A stretch of 64,000 nt of DNA, from contig OZ245855.1 in NCBI GenBank assembly GCA_965229095.1, positions 4,154,001 to 4,218,000 of the forward strand. The letters are read 5' to 3'. The notes beneath the pieces were generated by a model that saw only the letters and a program-made list of their open reading frames with translations, was not told the origin of the DNA and made no database searches. Positions within the stretch are counted from its first letter, which is position 1. Each line of letters begins with the position of its first letter. A program made the position numbers and the translations under genes. Source of the stretch: Taibaiella sp965229095. GTDB taxonomy: Bacteria > Bacteroidota > Bacteroidia > Chitinophagales > Chitinophagaceae. Shown in pieces: positions 1 through 10,771 of this stretch.

Positions 1-1500
1 CTGGTCGAAGATTTCCTGCACCAGTACTACGCACGCCTGTATGCTGTAGCGATGAGTGTGGAAGGCGGTGTAGCGGTGATACCCAAGGAGCCCTATACGC
101 CTGCTATAGCTTCGCTGAGTGCTACCTATACGGCAACGGCAAAAAACGATTTCAACTTTACCGGAACGGCCAATACACCTGCCGGTAAGCTATCCAATTA
201 TAGTAATCGTTCGGTGCAGCTCTTCCATGAAAACCCCTTCGGTCAAAGCGAACAGCATGTTTTCCTGAGAGAGCAGGCCTACAGTGTAGCCGATGCGGCC
301 CGTATTGCCCTGATGCCGGTATTTGAAAGCGAAGGCGCTTTACTTATCGGTTTAACGGAAGCCAGGACCGGGAGCATCGTTTCCTTACTCTTCCAGGTGG
401 CTGAAGGAAGCGAAAATCCTGCTGCGCCTTCTTTTAGCGAACAGACCAAAATACAATGGTATGGTCTGGGCAATAATGAATGGCGGCCTTTGGCCAATGA
501 ATTTATTCTTTCGGATAGTACCAATAACTTTTTGCGGCCGGGGATTATTTCTTTCCTGTTGCCCTCGGTGATGAACAGTAGCAATACCGTATTGCCGGCT
601 GACAGGCTTTGGCTCAAGGCCCAGTTACCCGAAAATACCCATTTCGATTCGGTATGCCGCTTTGTCGATATAAAAGCACAGGCAAGCCTTGCCACTTTCC
701 GGGACGATGGTAATGAGCTGTCGCATCTGAATGCCACATTGCCTGCAGGGACTATCTCCAAGCTGAGCAGTAGGCTCGGGGGCATCAAAAAAGTAGTACA
801 ACCTTTCAATTCCTTTGACGGCGCTCCGGCCGAATCGGATAACGATTTTTACCTGCGCATCAGCGAAAGGCTGAGGCATAAGAACCGGGCGGTCAACATA
901 TGGGATTACGAGCGCCTGATACTGGCAAAGTTTCCCGATGTATTCAAAGTGAAATGTCTTAATCATACCTCATCCGAAGCCAGCAACAGCCCCGGCTACG
1001 AGATCGATCCCGGTTATATAACCCTTATCCCGGTGCCCGATGTCCGCAACAAGAACCTGTACAATATCCTGCAGCCCAAAGTAAGCAGCAATAAGCTCCG
1101 GGAGATGGAAACCTACATCCGCGGCCTTTGCTCCATGCATATAGCCCTGTCGGCGGCACATCCCGATTACGAAGAGGTCTTGTTCCGTTTTACGGTGAAA
1201 TTTTACAAACAATACGATCCCAATGCTTATGTGAAAATATTGAATGAAGAGTTGAAGCAATACCTGGCGCCCTGGGCTTACGACAATGCAGAACAGATAG
1301 CCTTCGGCGGCACCTTATACAAATCGGTAGTGATCGGTTTTATCGAAGACCGGGAGTATGTGGATTTTATTACCGGGTTTAAAATGACCGTTGATGGCGG
1401 CAACGATCAGAAAGAGATCAAAGCTTCCACCTCGAGAAGCATACTGACCACTGCCAGGCAACATGATATTACAGCAATGATAGGAGACCTGGCCTGTTAA
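1..1500 (+). CDS. eCIS baseplate J-like protein (Afp11-type), 5' truncated
   Basis: Baseplate component of a contractile injection system, related to phage baseplate protein J and Afp11. The reading frame is open from base 1, so the true N-terminus lies outside the window; an in-frame ATG at 52 is probably internal. The C-terminal part carries the J-like signature SDNDFYLRISERLRHKNRA followed by a WDYERL segment, as in proteins that build the wedge ring around the spike. Members of this family are usually much longer than the roughly 500 residues seen here. The next gene, 39 bases downstream on the same strand, is a second baseplate protein, which supports the assignment. Function is inferred from family and gene order; exact Afp numbering is approximate. 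Confidence 0.8.
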   Translation: MVEDFLHQYYARLYAVAMSVEGGVAVIPKEPYTPAIASLSATYTATAKNDFNFTGTANTPAGKLSNYSNRSVQLFHENPFGQSEQHVFLREQAYSVADAARIALMPVFESEGALLIGLTEARTGSIVSLLFQVAEGSENPAAPSFSEQTKIQWYGLGNNEWRPLANEFILSDSTNNFLRPGIISFLLPSVMNSSNTVLPADRLWLKAQLPENTHFDSVCRFVDIKAQASLATFRDDGNELSHLNATLPAGTISKLSSRLGGIKKVVQPFNSFDGAPAESDNDFYLRISERLRHKNRAVNIWDYERLILAKFPDVFKVKCLNHTSSEASNSPGYEIDPGYITLIPVPDVRNKNLYNILQPKVSSNKLREMETYIRGLCSMHIALSAAHPDYEEVLFRFTVKFYKQYDPNAYVKILNEELKQYLAPWAYDNAEQIAFGGTLYKSVVIGFIEDREYVDFITGFKMTVDGGNDQKEIKASTSRSILTTARQHDITAMIGDLAC

Positions 1501-1539
1501 TGCCACCTTGGAACACCAAGCCTGAAAACAAAAGCGACA

Positions 1540-4500
1540 ATGAATGAACAGCTCACCATACCTAAAGAAATAAGCCCCGAGTACGGAAAGGACTATGCCT
1601 GGCTACGCAGCGAGGGTATGCACTATATCGAAGGGCTTTCCGGTAAACTATGGACGGACTATAATACACATGATCCGGGTATAACCTTCCTGGAGTTGAT
1701 GTGCTACGCTATTACGGACCTGGGTTATCGTATGGCAATGCCTGTACAGGACCTCTTGGCCTCGGAAAAGGATAATGAAACGGAGATGCACCGCCAGTTT
1801 CTTTCCGCATTGCAGATCATGCCCAATGCACCCGTAACGGCCAATGATTACCGGAAGATATTCGTAAGGATAGATGGTGTGAAGAATGCCTGGCTGTTCC
1901 AGCACCAGACCTCGATGATTGCCAACTACAAGCAGCAGCAACCACCTTTGATGCGCTACGCCAATCCAGAATCGGAATCACCCCTGGCCGGTAAGGAAAT
2001 TAAATTTACTTTAAAAGGCTTGTACGATATCCTCATTGAGTTTGATGAGTTTGAAGAAAAAGACGAAACTGTAATCGCTGATAAGAAGAAAGAGATATTA
2101 AAGCATGTTCGCAGTGTGTACCATTATTTCAGGGACCTGTGTGAAGATGTGGTGACGATTAAGGAAGTGCCGGAACAGGAAGTAGTCCTGTGCGCCGACA
2201 TCGAGCTGGAGCCCAAAGCCGATCCAGAACTGGTATGGGCAAAGATCGCCTTTGCCATCAGCCAATACCTTTCTCCTGATATTAATTTCTATTCGCTGAA
2301 GGAGATGCAGGCGATAGGCAAAAGCAGCGAAGAAATATTTGACGGCCCCGTATTTGATTATGGCGCTATACGGCCCGATCAGAACGATGCACATACCATC
2401 TTTACCAAGAAAGGATTTATCGATAATGAAGAAGTGGAAAATTCTACCCTACGCAATCAGATCCGCCTCAGCGATATGATCCGCGTAATCGGGAAGATCG
2501 AAGGCGTGAAGGTGATCCGCAGCCTGGCCTTTGCCTTTTGCAGTTGCGAGGAAACAGACCCTTCCAAGGTAGCCCAGCTCTTCGACAGCGATGTATGGAC
2601 CTTATGCATCAAGCCGGGGCATAAGCCGGTGCTTTGCCTGGACAATACCGTACTCAATTTTTATAAAGACATAATACCCATCCAGCTTAAAGAGACCGAG
2701 GCCCGCGCCCGGCTGGACGAGCTGAATGCCGTGCATAAAAGAAAGCTGGAAACCAGCAGCATCGAAGATCTTCCCATGCCCCTGGGCAACTACCGGAATA
2801 TCGAAAGCTATGCTACCATGCAGAACCAATTGCCGGAAACATATGGTGTGGGTCCTGCCGGCCTTCCCGATTCTGTAGGCATCGTAAGAAAAGCGCAGGT
2901 AAAGCAATTGAAAGGGTATCTCCTGTTTTTTGACCAGGTGCTGGCAGACTATTTTTCGCAACTGGCACATGTCAAAGTCTTGCTGAGTGCCGATAACAGC
3001 ATCGCAGCCACCTACTTTTCCAATGTGGTGAGCCAGCTTAAAGACAGGGACAGTATCCTTCCCGGCTGGCAAACAGCTTCGGCAGATACCATAAAAATGG
3101 CTGCCCTAGACAATTATCCGGAGCGGAAGAATACCTTCCTAGATCATTTGCTGGCACGTTTCAACGAGCAGTTCGGCGATTATGTATTCCTGCTGCACCG
3201 GCTTTATGGCAATGATTTTGATTATGCCGCTATCCGGCACAAAGTCAATTTCTATAAAGACTATGACCATGTGAGTGCCTGGCGGGGAAGCGCCTACGAT
3301 TGTGCCAATACCCGTACCGTTCAGGAAGAGCTGGTGAATGTTTCCGGTATGGAAAAACGCATATCACGGCTCCTGGGATTCAATCATTACAAACGGCAGA
3401 AGATAGCCGGCCTGCCGTACAACGTAAGCAAAGTGGCGCCTGCCGATGCAAAATCGCTATATACCTGGTCGGTGCAGAAAGGCGCAACAGATATACTTTT
3501 CGGTAGCGGGACATCTTACGGCGATGTGGATGCCTATGAAGAGCTGGGTCTGGCCTCGGTTGTAGGAGTAGAACAAATACCTTATCGTTTTACCGTTAAT
3601 GGCGACAGCACCAGGAGTGCCTTTGTGATCCTGGACAGCAGCGGTACTATAGTCGCGCAATCGGCAACCGACGATGCCCTTGTTGCAGGTGCTATTCCCG
3701 CTATAGCATTTAACCGTGCCGATACCCTGATCAATAAAATAATGGCGGCGACTATTGCCGATGTGCAATTCGAACTGTCGGCCAATAAGAAAAGAGTGAC
3801 CTTTTCCCTTGTGGATACAGTAGACGGCACAATACTGGGCAAATCGCCCGCCTGGTTTCCCGTATTGCCCGGGGAAGCGGCAAGCGCTACTTATACCGAA
3901 GCGCTGAAAGCCGTAACAGAAATACTGTCGGCGGTAAAAAGCAGTTTCCGTTATATCGTGAGCGACGATGGCAAAACATTTACCTTCTATATCCAGGGCG
4001 CTGCCCAGCGGGTATTGTTGGTAAGCAATGCCGCTTTTGCTATTGCAGGCGCGCCTCTGGATATCGCTGTTTTTGTAGCTACGCAGGGTCAGATAAATAT
4101 CGTGACCAATTACCTGCTCGAAACATTCCGCCTGGAAGGTATGTATGTAGTGGAACATATCCTGTTGCGCCCCGATCGTATGAATGCCGGCCCCGGCGAG
4201 TTTATGCCCGTATGCATCGATGCCAATGGTAACTATTGCCGCCCGCTCGATCCTTATTCTTTCCGGATCGACGTTATTCTGCCGGGATACTCTTTACGCC
4301 TGCGTAATAAATATTTCAGGCAGTATGCCGAAAGGATTATCAGGATGGAAACACCGGCGCATATATTGCCACGGATATGCTTTGTGGACGAGACGCATAT
4401 GCTGGAATTTGAAACCGTGTATGAAGACTGGCGTACGGCCAAACGAAAGTCGAAACGGCTGGATGTACCTATGGACAACGTGATCAATACGAAGCTGATT

Positions 4501-4644
4501 GATGTATTGGAAAACCTGTTCACGATTTACGACCAGGGATACCTTGCCGATTGTAACGATGATACCGACGATATTAACCCTATTGTATTGGGGGCCACCT
4601 ACCTGGGTACACTGGGCGGGAACAACGGTCGACCCCAGGCTTAA
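1540..4644 (+). CDS. eCIS baseplate wedge protein (Afp12-like)
   Basis: A 1034-residue baseplate protein. Near residues 39-53 it has the motif WTDYNTHDPGITFLEL, typical of large J-like or Afp12-like wedge proteins. No signal peptide or membrane segment is seen, as expected for a particle component assembled in the cytoplasm. The middle (about residues 640-870) is Ala/Thr/Val-rich and probably beta-structured, while the N- and C-terminal blocks look like baseplate folds. It lies between the J-like protein and the large PKD protein, with gaps of 39 and 29 bases, so all are probably one operon. The subtype is inferred from order and motif. Confidence 0.75.
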   Translation: MNEQLTIPKEISPEYGKDYAWLRSEGMHYIEGLSGKLWTDYNTHDPGITFLELMCYAITDLGYRMAMPVQDLLASEKDNETEMHRQFLSALQIMPNAPVTANDYRKIFVRIDGVKNAWLFQHQTSMIANYKQQQPPLMRYANPESESPLAGKEIKFTLKGLYDILIEFDEFEEKDETVIADKKKEILKHVRSVYHYFRDLCEDVVTIKEVPEQEVVLCADIELEPKADPELVWAKIAFAISQYLSPDINFYSLKEMQAIGKSSEEIFDGPVFDYGAIRPDQNDAHTIFTKKGFIDNEEVENSTLRNQIRLSDMIRVIGKIEGVKVIRSLAFAFCSCEETDPSKVAQLFDSDVWTLCIKPGHKPVLCLDNTVLNFYKDIIPIQLKETEARARLDELNAVHKRKLETSSIEDLPMPLGNYRNIESYATMQNQLPETYGVGPAGLPDSVGIVRKAQVKQLKGYLLFFDQVLADYFSQLAHVKVLLSADNSIAATYFSNVVSQLKDRDSILPGWQTASADTIKMAALDNYPERKNTFLDHLLARFNEQFGDYVFLLHRLYGNDFDYAAIRHKVNFYKDYDHVSAWRGSAYDCANTRTVQEELVNVSGMEKRISRLLGFNHYKRQKIAGLPYNVSKVAPADAKSLYTWSVQKGATDILFGSGTSYGDVDAYEELGLASVVGVEQIPYRFTVNGDSTRSAFVILDSSGTIVAQSATDDALVAGAIPAIAFNRADTLINKIMAATIADVQFELSANKKRVTFSLVDTVDGTILGKSPAWFPVLPGEAASATYTEALKAVTEILSAVKSSFRYIVSDDGKTFTFYIQGAAQRVLLVSNAAFAIAGAPLDIAVFVATQGQINIVTNYLLETFRLEGMYVVEHILLRPDRMNAGPGEFMPVCIDANGNYCRPLDPYSFRIDVILPGYSLRLRNKYFRQYAERIIRMETPAHILPRICFVDETHMLEFETVYEDWRTAKRKSKRLDVPMDNVINTKLIDVLENLFTIYDQGYLADCNDDTDDINPIVLGATYLGTLGGNNGRPQA

Positions 4645-4673
4645 TAAAAAATTTCAATTGAAAAACTAACGTT

Positions 4674-7600
4674 ATGGCTACCCGTCAAACCCTTCAGCTG
4701 GAAGAACTGAGTTACGAATACGAACTGTTTCGTGAAAACCAGTTGCTCACCCATGAACAGCTCAATAAATTTATCCGGTATTTTGAAGATCAGGACAGGC
4801 TTACCCGTACTTGCCTTATCGGTGTGGGGCTTGTTTGTGGTCTGTCGGCAAAAAACAAGAATAATGTATTGACCATTTCGCAAGGCTGCGCCGTAACTAC
4901 CGATGGCGACCTGTTGAAAATGGAAACTACCGATTATAAATTCTTTAAAGCATACAGCAACCTTACCCGTGGCAAAGGCGATCCGATCTATGATCCCTTC
5001 TTTCCGCCGGCATCGGGCGGACCGCAGGTAAAGCTCTGGGAGCTGATGGTAACGGATAAGGTAGAGACCGGCGACAAGCCCGACAGCCTTGCCGGCTTCA
5101 AAGCCATAACCGGGAGCAATGTAGAAGATATGGTCGCCTTGCTGTACCTGGAATACTACCTCAGCGAGCCCGACGATTGCACCGCTATCGACTGCGATCA
5201 CCTGGGACAGCTACAGAATGCCAAGATAAAGGCTCTGCTCATCTCGCAGCAGGACATGGATAAAGTGATCAACAGCGAACCTACCGAGATCATCGCCGAT
5301 CATATCTATAAAAGCTATTACGAAGCCTATGATAAATACTTTGTATTACCGGAACTGAAAGCACAGCGCCTGCCCATGACCAGCCTGAATACAGCGAGCC
5401 TGGGAGCTTTGACCAAAGGTTATACCAATATCGTAACCAATGGGGCAGCGGAACTGGTAAATGCCGTAGAGGACCTGTATAACACCTTCCAGTTTATCCT
5501 GGACCCTACCAGGTACTTTAAGATAACAACGATCAAAAACAGGCTGAATACCCTACTCACCACGTCGGTAAAGCCTTTCCAGGTACAATATCTCTACGAT
5601 TTCTATAAAGATATTATGGATGGCTACAACGAGATCAGGGATACCATTTACAATGCGATCTATATATGCTGTCCCGATAAATATGCGTTTCCCAAACATA
5701 TTATGCTCGGTATTGTCAATGCCGACCTCGGACCCAAGCCGCCTAAATACAGGCACTACTTTTATCCCTCGCCTGCTGTATCGAAGAATAAGTCTTACCT
5801 CAGTGTAGCCAAATCCATGTTCAACCGGCTGGTGGATATGAACAACGGCTTTAATCTCCCCGCCCAGCCAACAGCGGTAAGGATTACGCCTTCGGTGGCG
5901 CCGGATAAGCAAATGGAGTGGCGGGCTATTCCTTTCTACTATAAAAATGCGGCCGATCTGCGGGAGCACTGGAGCTATTACCGCACCATGCGCGGCACCG
6001 ACAAAAATGTACTGTCTTACCACGGTGCAGAGTATGGCGGCAACAACAGCACGAAGAACCCGCTGGATTACGACCTGGACAAAAACAATTTCTTCCGCAT
6101 AGAAGGGCACCAGGGCAAAAAGATGAGCGAGGCGATGGAAGCGATCCTGGACATCAGGGCCAAGAAAGGCCTGGCTTTCGATGTGGTGGCTGTACGCATG
6201 GACGAAAACCAGCAAATGGTGATCAACCTCGACGATTTCTCTTGTCAGTTCGACGACCTGAACGCCGTGTTGAATGCCTGGATCGTAGAGCAGGATTGTC
6301 TTTATGCCAAGAGCGTGAAATTCTTCTCTTCTTTCGATAATACCGGGAAAAACAGGTTGCCTGTAAAAACGGGCGGTATAAAACTCGTAGCGGATAATAA
6401 AGCCAATACGAATATCCGCACCCTGAATATGATGCCTGCGGCAAAGACGGTAACACCGCTTTACATGAAGAGCAGCGAAACTGCAGGCAGGGGCACTACG
6501 GGCGATATAGCTGGTAATTACTCCTTGCCCAAACCTGCTTACACCTACCAGGTAGACGACACTGTGAACAAGAATCTCTTCCTGGAAGCCGATACCGTGG
6601 GCAGTACCTACCAGATGCTTACCCAGGCCAATACCTTTATGTTGGCCGATGCCTATATCGGAATGTTCCTGCAATTTGCCGATCAGAACCATCAGTTGCA
6701 GTTGCTCACATCAGATCAGCGGGAAATCGTGTACAACATACCTGTAAAGCTGATTGCCCGTATCAATGAAGTGACCCGCTTTAAGCCTTTTGAAATAAAA
6801 GACCTGGATACCAATGTTCTCGCCGATTATAAAAAAGCGATCGATGCCCTTTGCGACGAGTCGGAAGCCAGTTTGAGCACAGTAGACCGGATCTTTAAAG
6901 ATACCAATACCGGTTATACGAAGCGAGGTTACGAAGCGCAATACCGCAGCGCCCTGGTAGAGCTTACCGAAAACTGCTGCGCGGCCGATAAGCTCAAAGC
7001 TCTGATGGAAGAGATCGAGAGCCGCAAGAAGAAGATCATTCAATCCCTGTCCTTTGGCAATTACGCAGCACAGCATCCGGGCCTGGAACATAAGGCCGGT
7101 GTAAGCGTGGGAGGCACCTTCGTGCTATTGTACGCTACCGTTAAAATAGCCGCTCCAGGGGGCAATACTTCCCCGCCGATCTCGGGAGGTAATACCAAGA
7201 GCCCTGTGACTTCAAAAAGCCGGCGCGATATCACCGATTTCTTTACCGAAGATGAAGATACTTTCCTGCTGGAGCTCGTAAACCAAAAAGAAAAGGTAGA
7301 TGCCCCCGAAACCATCAAAGCCTATCTTGTAGCACAAAACAACAGCGTGGATACCCTCAAAGGCAAGGTGAAATTCAATTACCTGATCAACCGGGCCAAT
7401 GTATTTGCTGCGCAGGTAGCACTCGATCAAAAGGAAACCATAAGTAATGAAATGGTGGTGGCCGATTTCTGTATCCCGTATATCTGTTGCAGTGATTGTC
7501 CGCCTATGGTATTTGTAATGCCCAAGCAGAAGTATAGCCTGGCCTTGCCTAAAGCGCTTGCCTGCAGTGACGAGGCGGCATTGCAGTTCCAGAAAGAGCC

Positions 7601-9113
7601 TGCAGAAGGTGTGGTAGCAGCCTCGCCGGGCTTCGAAAGCACGATAGTTGTTAGGGACGGCAATGCTTTCTTCGATCCTGCCAAGGTGAAAGAAGCCGAC
7701 TTCGGCAAGGAGATCACTTTCACCATTGACGGGCAAATAACAGACTGCAGTATTAAAGTAGTGAAACATCCTACTGCCAAATTCTCTTACAAAATATTAA
7801 ATGAAACCTCCGATATCATGGTCGTACAATACGCCAACGAATCGGATGATGTAACAGCCAAGCAATACGATTACGAATGGACCCTGGGCGACGGCCGTGC
7901 CGTGTTGAAGATAGCCACCAAAGACCCCATCACCATTACTTATAACAAGTCAGGCTTTGGCAGCGCCAAGTCCTTTAAGGTAAGTCTTAAAGCCAACAAT
8001 GGCGGTTGTGCCAGCAACTATGATCAAACAGTTCCCATTACCGCTATCCCGGTTAAGGTAGGCCTCAGCCCGGCAAAAGATAAGGTTTGTGATAACGATC
8101 AGCCTGTGAGCTTCATCGTGGATCCTGCTAATGGCGTAGTGAAATGTAAAGAAGTGCCGGGCGCTATCATCGTCAAAAGCGGCGCCTATGCCTTTAACCC
8201 GGCTGCAGTGCCCGATACGCTGAAAAATAAACCCCTGCACTTTACCGTGAATGATATAGATGTGGTGGCCACAATTACCGTATATCCCAAGCCTGATGCT
8301 GCGTTCAGTATCGATAATGATAAAACCGTACGCAATGGTGATAGGATAAGCTTCGATATTATCGTCAAAACACCCGATGCGGATTTCTATGCGCTGGAAG
8401 GCCCTAATGGAGCCGTGTTTACAGACCTGAAACCCGATAGCAGCGGCCTGATCTCCATAAAGGACATGAGCATTAAAGGGCTAAGCATGAAAACTATCGT
8501 TACCCTCAGGGTCAACCGCAAAAATTCCCCTTGCGATGGTTCCTTCTCTACAGAAACCCTGATCATACCGGAATCGCAGGAAAATAAATGCCACGACCAG
8601 GTATTGGAGTATCTCAAGGGAGCGAAAGAGGTATTGCTTAAATTACAGGACACGTTGAAGAACGATATCCTGATCGGGATTAACAAGACCTACCTGGAAC
8701 GTGTCTATGATAAGATGGAGGCTAATGCGGGTAAGCTGAACGATCACGACTTCCAGACCGAAATTTATGGCCAGATCATAGAAATGTTCAGGTCTTTGAT
8801 CGGTTTGCGGCTCCAGGACCCTGCGGAGCAAAAGCAGGCAACGACTATCCTCCGTTTTATCATGATGACAGCCATGAACCTGATCCGTTGTGACGATGTA
8901 ATAGAAACCGATATTGAAAAGCAGCACAACACAGTAATGGAATTGTTCATGGCCCAGGTGCCTGTCAACAGTATGCCGAAGTTCTTCACTACACTGGATG
9001 AACGGGATGTGCTTACCCTATTCATCAATGCATTCCTGGCCGACTTCAAAGCGGGAACATCGGTGCCTGATGTGCTGAGAAAGTTGATCGAAACACTGAG
9101 CAATAATTTCTAA
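4674..9113 (+). CDS. Large eCIS-associated protein with PKD-like domain
   Basis: A 1479-residue protein in the Afp13 (fibre) position of the operon. The N-terminal block (residues about 10-85) contains LLTHEQLNKFIRYFEDQDR, then LIGVGLVCGL and a QGCAVTTDG segment, a pattern I associate with eCIS-linked Bacteroidota proteins. Around residue 1068 the motif YEWTLGDGR marks a PKD-like Ig fold, with further beta-sandwich-like segments to about residue 1330. The C-terminus (about 1350-1479) is helical. There is no signal peptide. Its stop codon overlaps the next start (TAATG), implying translational coupling with the tape-measure gene. Role as fibre, baseplate periphery or cargo is unproven; PKD-type folds suggest surface binding. 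Confidence 0.6.
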   Translation: MATRQTLQLEELSYEYELFRENQLLTHEQLNKFIRYFEDQDRLTRTCLIGVGLVCGLSAKNKNNVLTISQGCAVTTDGDLLKMETTDYKFFKAYSNLTRGKGDPIYDPFFPPASGGPQVKLWELMVTDKVETGDKPDSLAGFKAITGSNVEDMVALLYLEYYLSEPDDCTAIDCDHLGQLQNAKIKALLISQQDMDKVINSEPTEIIADHIYKSYYEAYDKYFVLPELKAQRLPMTSLNTASLGALTKGYTNIVTNGAAELVNAVEDLYNTFQFILDPTRYFKITTIKNRLNTLLTTSVKPFQVQYLYDFYKDIMDGYNEIRDTIYNAIYICCPDKYAFPKHIMLGIVNADLGPKPPKYRHYFYPSPAVSKNKSYLSVAKSMFNRLVDMNNGFNLPAQPTAVRITPSVAPDKQMEWRAIPFYYKNAADLREHWSYYRTMRGTDKNVLSYHGAEYGGNNSTKNPLDYDLDKNNFFRIEGHQGKKMSEAMEAILDIRAKKGLAFDVVAVRMDENQQMVINLDDFSCQFDDLNAVLNAWIVEQDCLYAKSVKFFSSFDNTGKNRLPVKTGGIKLVADNKANTNIRTLNMMPAAKTVTPLYMKSSETAGRGTTGDIAGNYSLPKPAYTYQVDDTVNKNLFLEADTVGSTYQMLTQANTFMLADAYIGMFLQFADQNHQLQLLTSDQREIVYNIPVKLIARINEVTRFKPFEIKDLDTNVLADYKKAIDALCDESEASLSTVDRIFKDTNTGYTKRGYEAQYRSALVELTENCCAADKLKALMEEIESRKKKIIQSLSFGNYAAQHPGLEHKAGVSVGGTFVLLYATVKIAAPGGNTSPPISGGNTKSPVTSKSRRDITDFFTEDEDTFLLELVNQKEKVDAPETIKAYLVAQNNSVDTLKGKVKFNYLINRANVFAAQVALDQKETISNEMVVADFCIPYICCSDCPPMVFVMPKQKYSLALPKALACSDEAALQFQKEPAEGVVAASPGFESTIVVRDGNAFFDPAKVKEADFGKEITFTIDGQITDCSIKVVKHPTAKFSYKILNETSDIMVVQYANESDDVTAKQYDYEWTLGDGRAVLKIATKDPITITYNKSGFGSAKSFKVSLKANNGGCASNYDQTVPITAIPVKVGLSPAKDKVCDNDQPVSFIVDPANGVVKCKEVPGAIIVKSGAYAFNPAAVPDTLKNKPLHFTVNDIDVVATITVYPKPDAAFSIDNDKTVRNGDRISFDIIVKTPDADFYALEGPNGAVFTDLKPDSSGLISIKDMSIKGLSMKTIVTLRVNRKNSPCDGSFSTETLIIPESQENKCHDQVLEYLKGAKEVLLKLQDTLKNDILIGINKTYLERVYDKMEANAGKLNDHDFQTEIYGQIIEMFRSLIGLRLQDPAEQKQATTILRFIMMTAMNLIRCDDVIETDIEKQHNTVMELFMAQVPVNSMPKFFTTLDERDVLTLFINAFLADFKAGTSVPDVLRKLIETLSNNF

Positions 9114-10720
9114 TGAGCGAGGAAGCCACACATATTATCCATAAGCTTAACCTCGATATAGAGGTTCCCGGTGAAAGGCTTGCCCGGCATATCTATGCCC
9201 AGGCAGGTACCTGGATACAACAATATGTGCTGCCGAAGCTCGAAGAGCTATTGAAACAGTACGAAGGCGAAGATCGGTATATCCGGCTGAAGACACTGGA
9301 CATCGACCTGGATATGGTAGCAGGCGATTCGCCGGAAGAAACGATAAAACAACAGCTTGCCATAGCCATAGGAAAGCAATTGGATATGGCCATACGCAGC
9401 GAAGAACAAGACACCGTTACCGGGAATAACGGACGCAAAGAACATAAAGGAAATAAGGATAACCTGACGATCAGCACCGGGGCACAGCAGGTGGTAGATG
9501 CTTTTTTCTACTTCCTGGAATCAGGTGCCCTTCCTTGGTGGCTGGCCGATACAGAGGTGCTATCGGAAAGTGCCGGGCTTATTGATGCCATAACGCAGCA
9601 GGAAGAGCGCTTTGTTGCCCTGTTCCTGGCCCAGGTAAAAGAAAAGCCTGTCTTACTGGAAAGGATGTTGCTGCAATACGACGCCGTTTGGCTTACCTAT
9701 TGCTACAGCCTTATCGCGCCATTGGAGCTGTTCTCCCTTGTGCTGAGCGAAGAGCAGCATTTGCCGGAGGCTTTTGTAAAGCAACAAAATACGGGCAAGA
9801 AACAATACTGGTTCATAGTCTGGCAGTTGTATCCCGTAGCAGCACTGGCAACCATCGGCAGCGAAGCATTCCGAAGAAGGCTACAAGAAGAGATAGCTAT
9901 CCTGGTTGGAGACAACCTGCCCGGAGCAAAAGCACAGCGGCATACCAGTATCATTATCAGGGAGGATGAACATAGTCAGACTACATCTATGGTGCAGGAA
10001 ATAAAGGATAAAGACAAGGTCGCAGGGGAAGAAAAGGACCGGGAACAAAAGGGGGAAGCTATGGACCGGAAGCAATGGGAAGCCATAAAAGATATACCTG
10101 GGCAAATAGATGAAGGAAAAGAAACGGGTACTAAAGACCTGGAACGACAGGACGGCGCGAAAGGCATGCCGGGACAAATAAAAGAAGGGAAGGAAACGGA
10201 AGAGTCCATCGCCGCAAACGATTTGCCCATGACCAATGCCGGTCTTATACTGCTGCATCCCTTTCTTCAGTATTTTTTCCTGGAGTTGGGGCTGCTGGAG
10301 GGAACACAATTTCGCGATAAAAAAGCAAAAGATACAGCTATACACCTGTTGCATTACCTGGCCACCGGGAGGACGCAAGCGCCCGATTTCGACCTTGTCT
10401 TTGAAAAATACCTCTGCGGGACAACAGCCGTACACATAACCGATCGTTACGTGGTACTGAGCGATGCCATGAAAGCCGAAGCCGGAACACTGTTGGCTTC
10501 GGTAATCAAACATTGGCAGGTGCTGAAAAACACTTCGGCGGCGGGTTTGCAGGAAGGCTTTTTGCAGCGGAAAGGAAAGTTGATCATAAAAGAAGCCAAC
10601 CATCGCCTGTTGATGGAGCAAAACGCACTGGATATTTTACTGGGGCAAATCCCCTGGAACATATCCCTGGTAAAGCTGCCCTGGAAAGAAGGGTTGCTCC
10701 ATGTAGAATGGGCGACATAA
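9113..10720 (+). CDS. Contractile injection system tape measure protein
   Basis: A 535-residue protein starting with a segment around HIIHKLNLDIEVPGE that matches the CIS tape-measure family of Bacteroidota eCIS. Such proteins set the length of the inner tube and sheath. Residues about 290-365 are a very hydrophilic, repetitive K/E/D/G-rich stretch in which the wording KDIPGQIDEGKET recurs as KGMPGQIKEGKET, an internal repeat of the kind expected to vary in length. The C-terminal block (about 370-535) is more conserved-looking, with LLHPFLQYFFLELGLL. The start overlaps the previous stop by one base. The repeat array may be a natural length-variable ruler (inference). Confidence 0.75.
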   Translation: MSEEATHIIHKLNLDIEVPGERLARHIYAQAGTWIQQYVLPKLEELLKQYEGEDRYIRLKTLDIDLDMVAGDSPEETIKQQLAIAIGKQLDMAIRSEEQDTVTGNNGRKEHKGNKDNLTISTGAQQVVDAFFYFLESGALPWWLADTEVLSESAGLIDAITQQEERFVALFLAQVKEKPVLLERMLLQYDAVWLTYCYSLIAPLELFSLVLSEEQHLPEAFVKQQNTGKKQYWFIVWQLYPVAALATIGSEAFRRRLQEEIAILVGDNLPGAKAQRHTSIIIREDEHSQTTSMVQEIKDKDKVAGEEKDREQKGEAMDRKQWEAIKDIPGQIDEGKETGTKDLERQDGAKGMPGQIKEGKETEESIAANDLPMTNAGLILLHPFLQYFFLELGLLEGTQFRDKKAKDTAIHLLHYLATGRTQAPDFDLVFEKYLCGTTAVHITDRYVVLSDAMKAEAGTLLASVIKHWQVLKNTSAAGLQEGFLQRKGKLIIKEANHRLLMEQNALDILLGQIPWNISLVKLPWKEGLLHVEWAT

Positions 10721-10771
10721 AGTACAATTGAAAACAAATCATTCATAACAGTAGTAGTCTCCCGGAAACAA

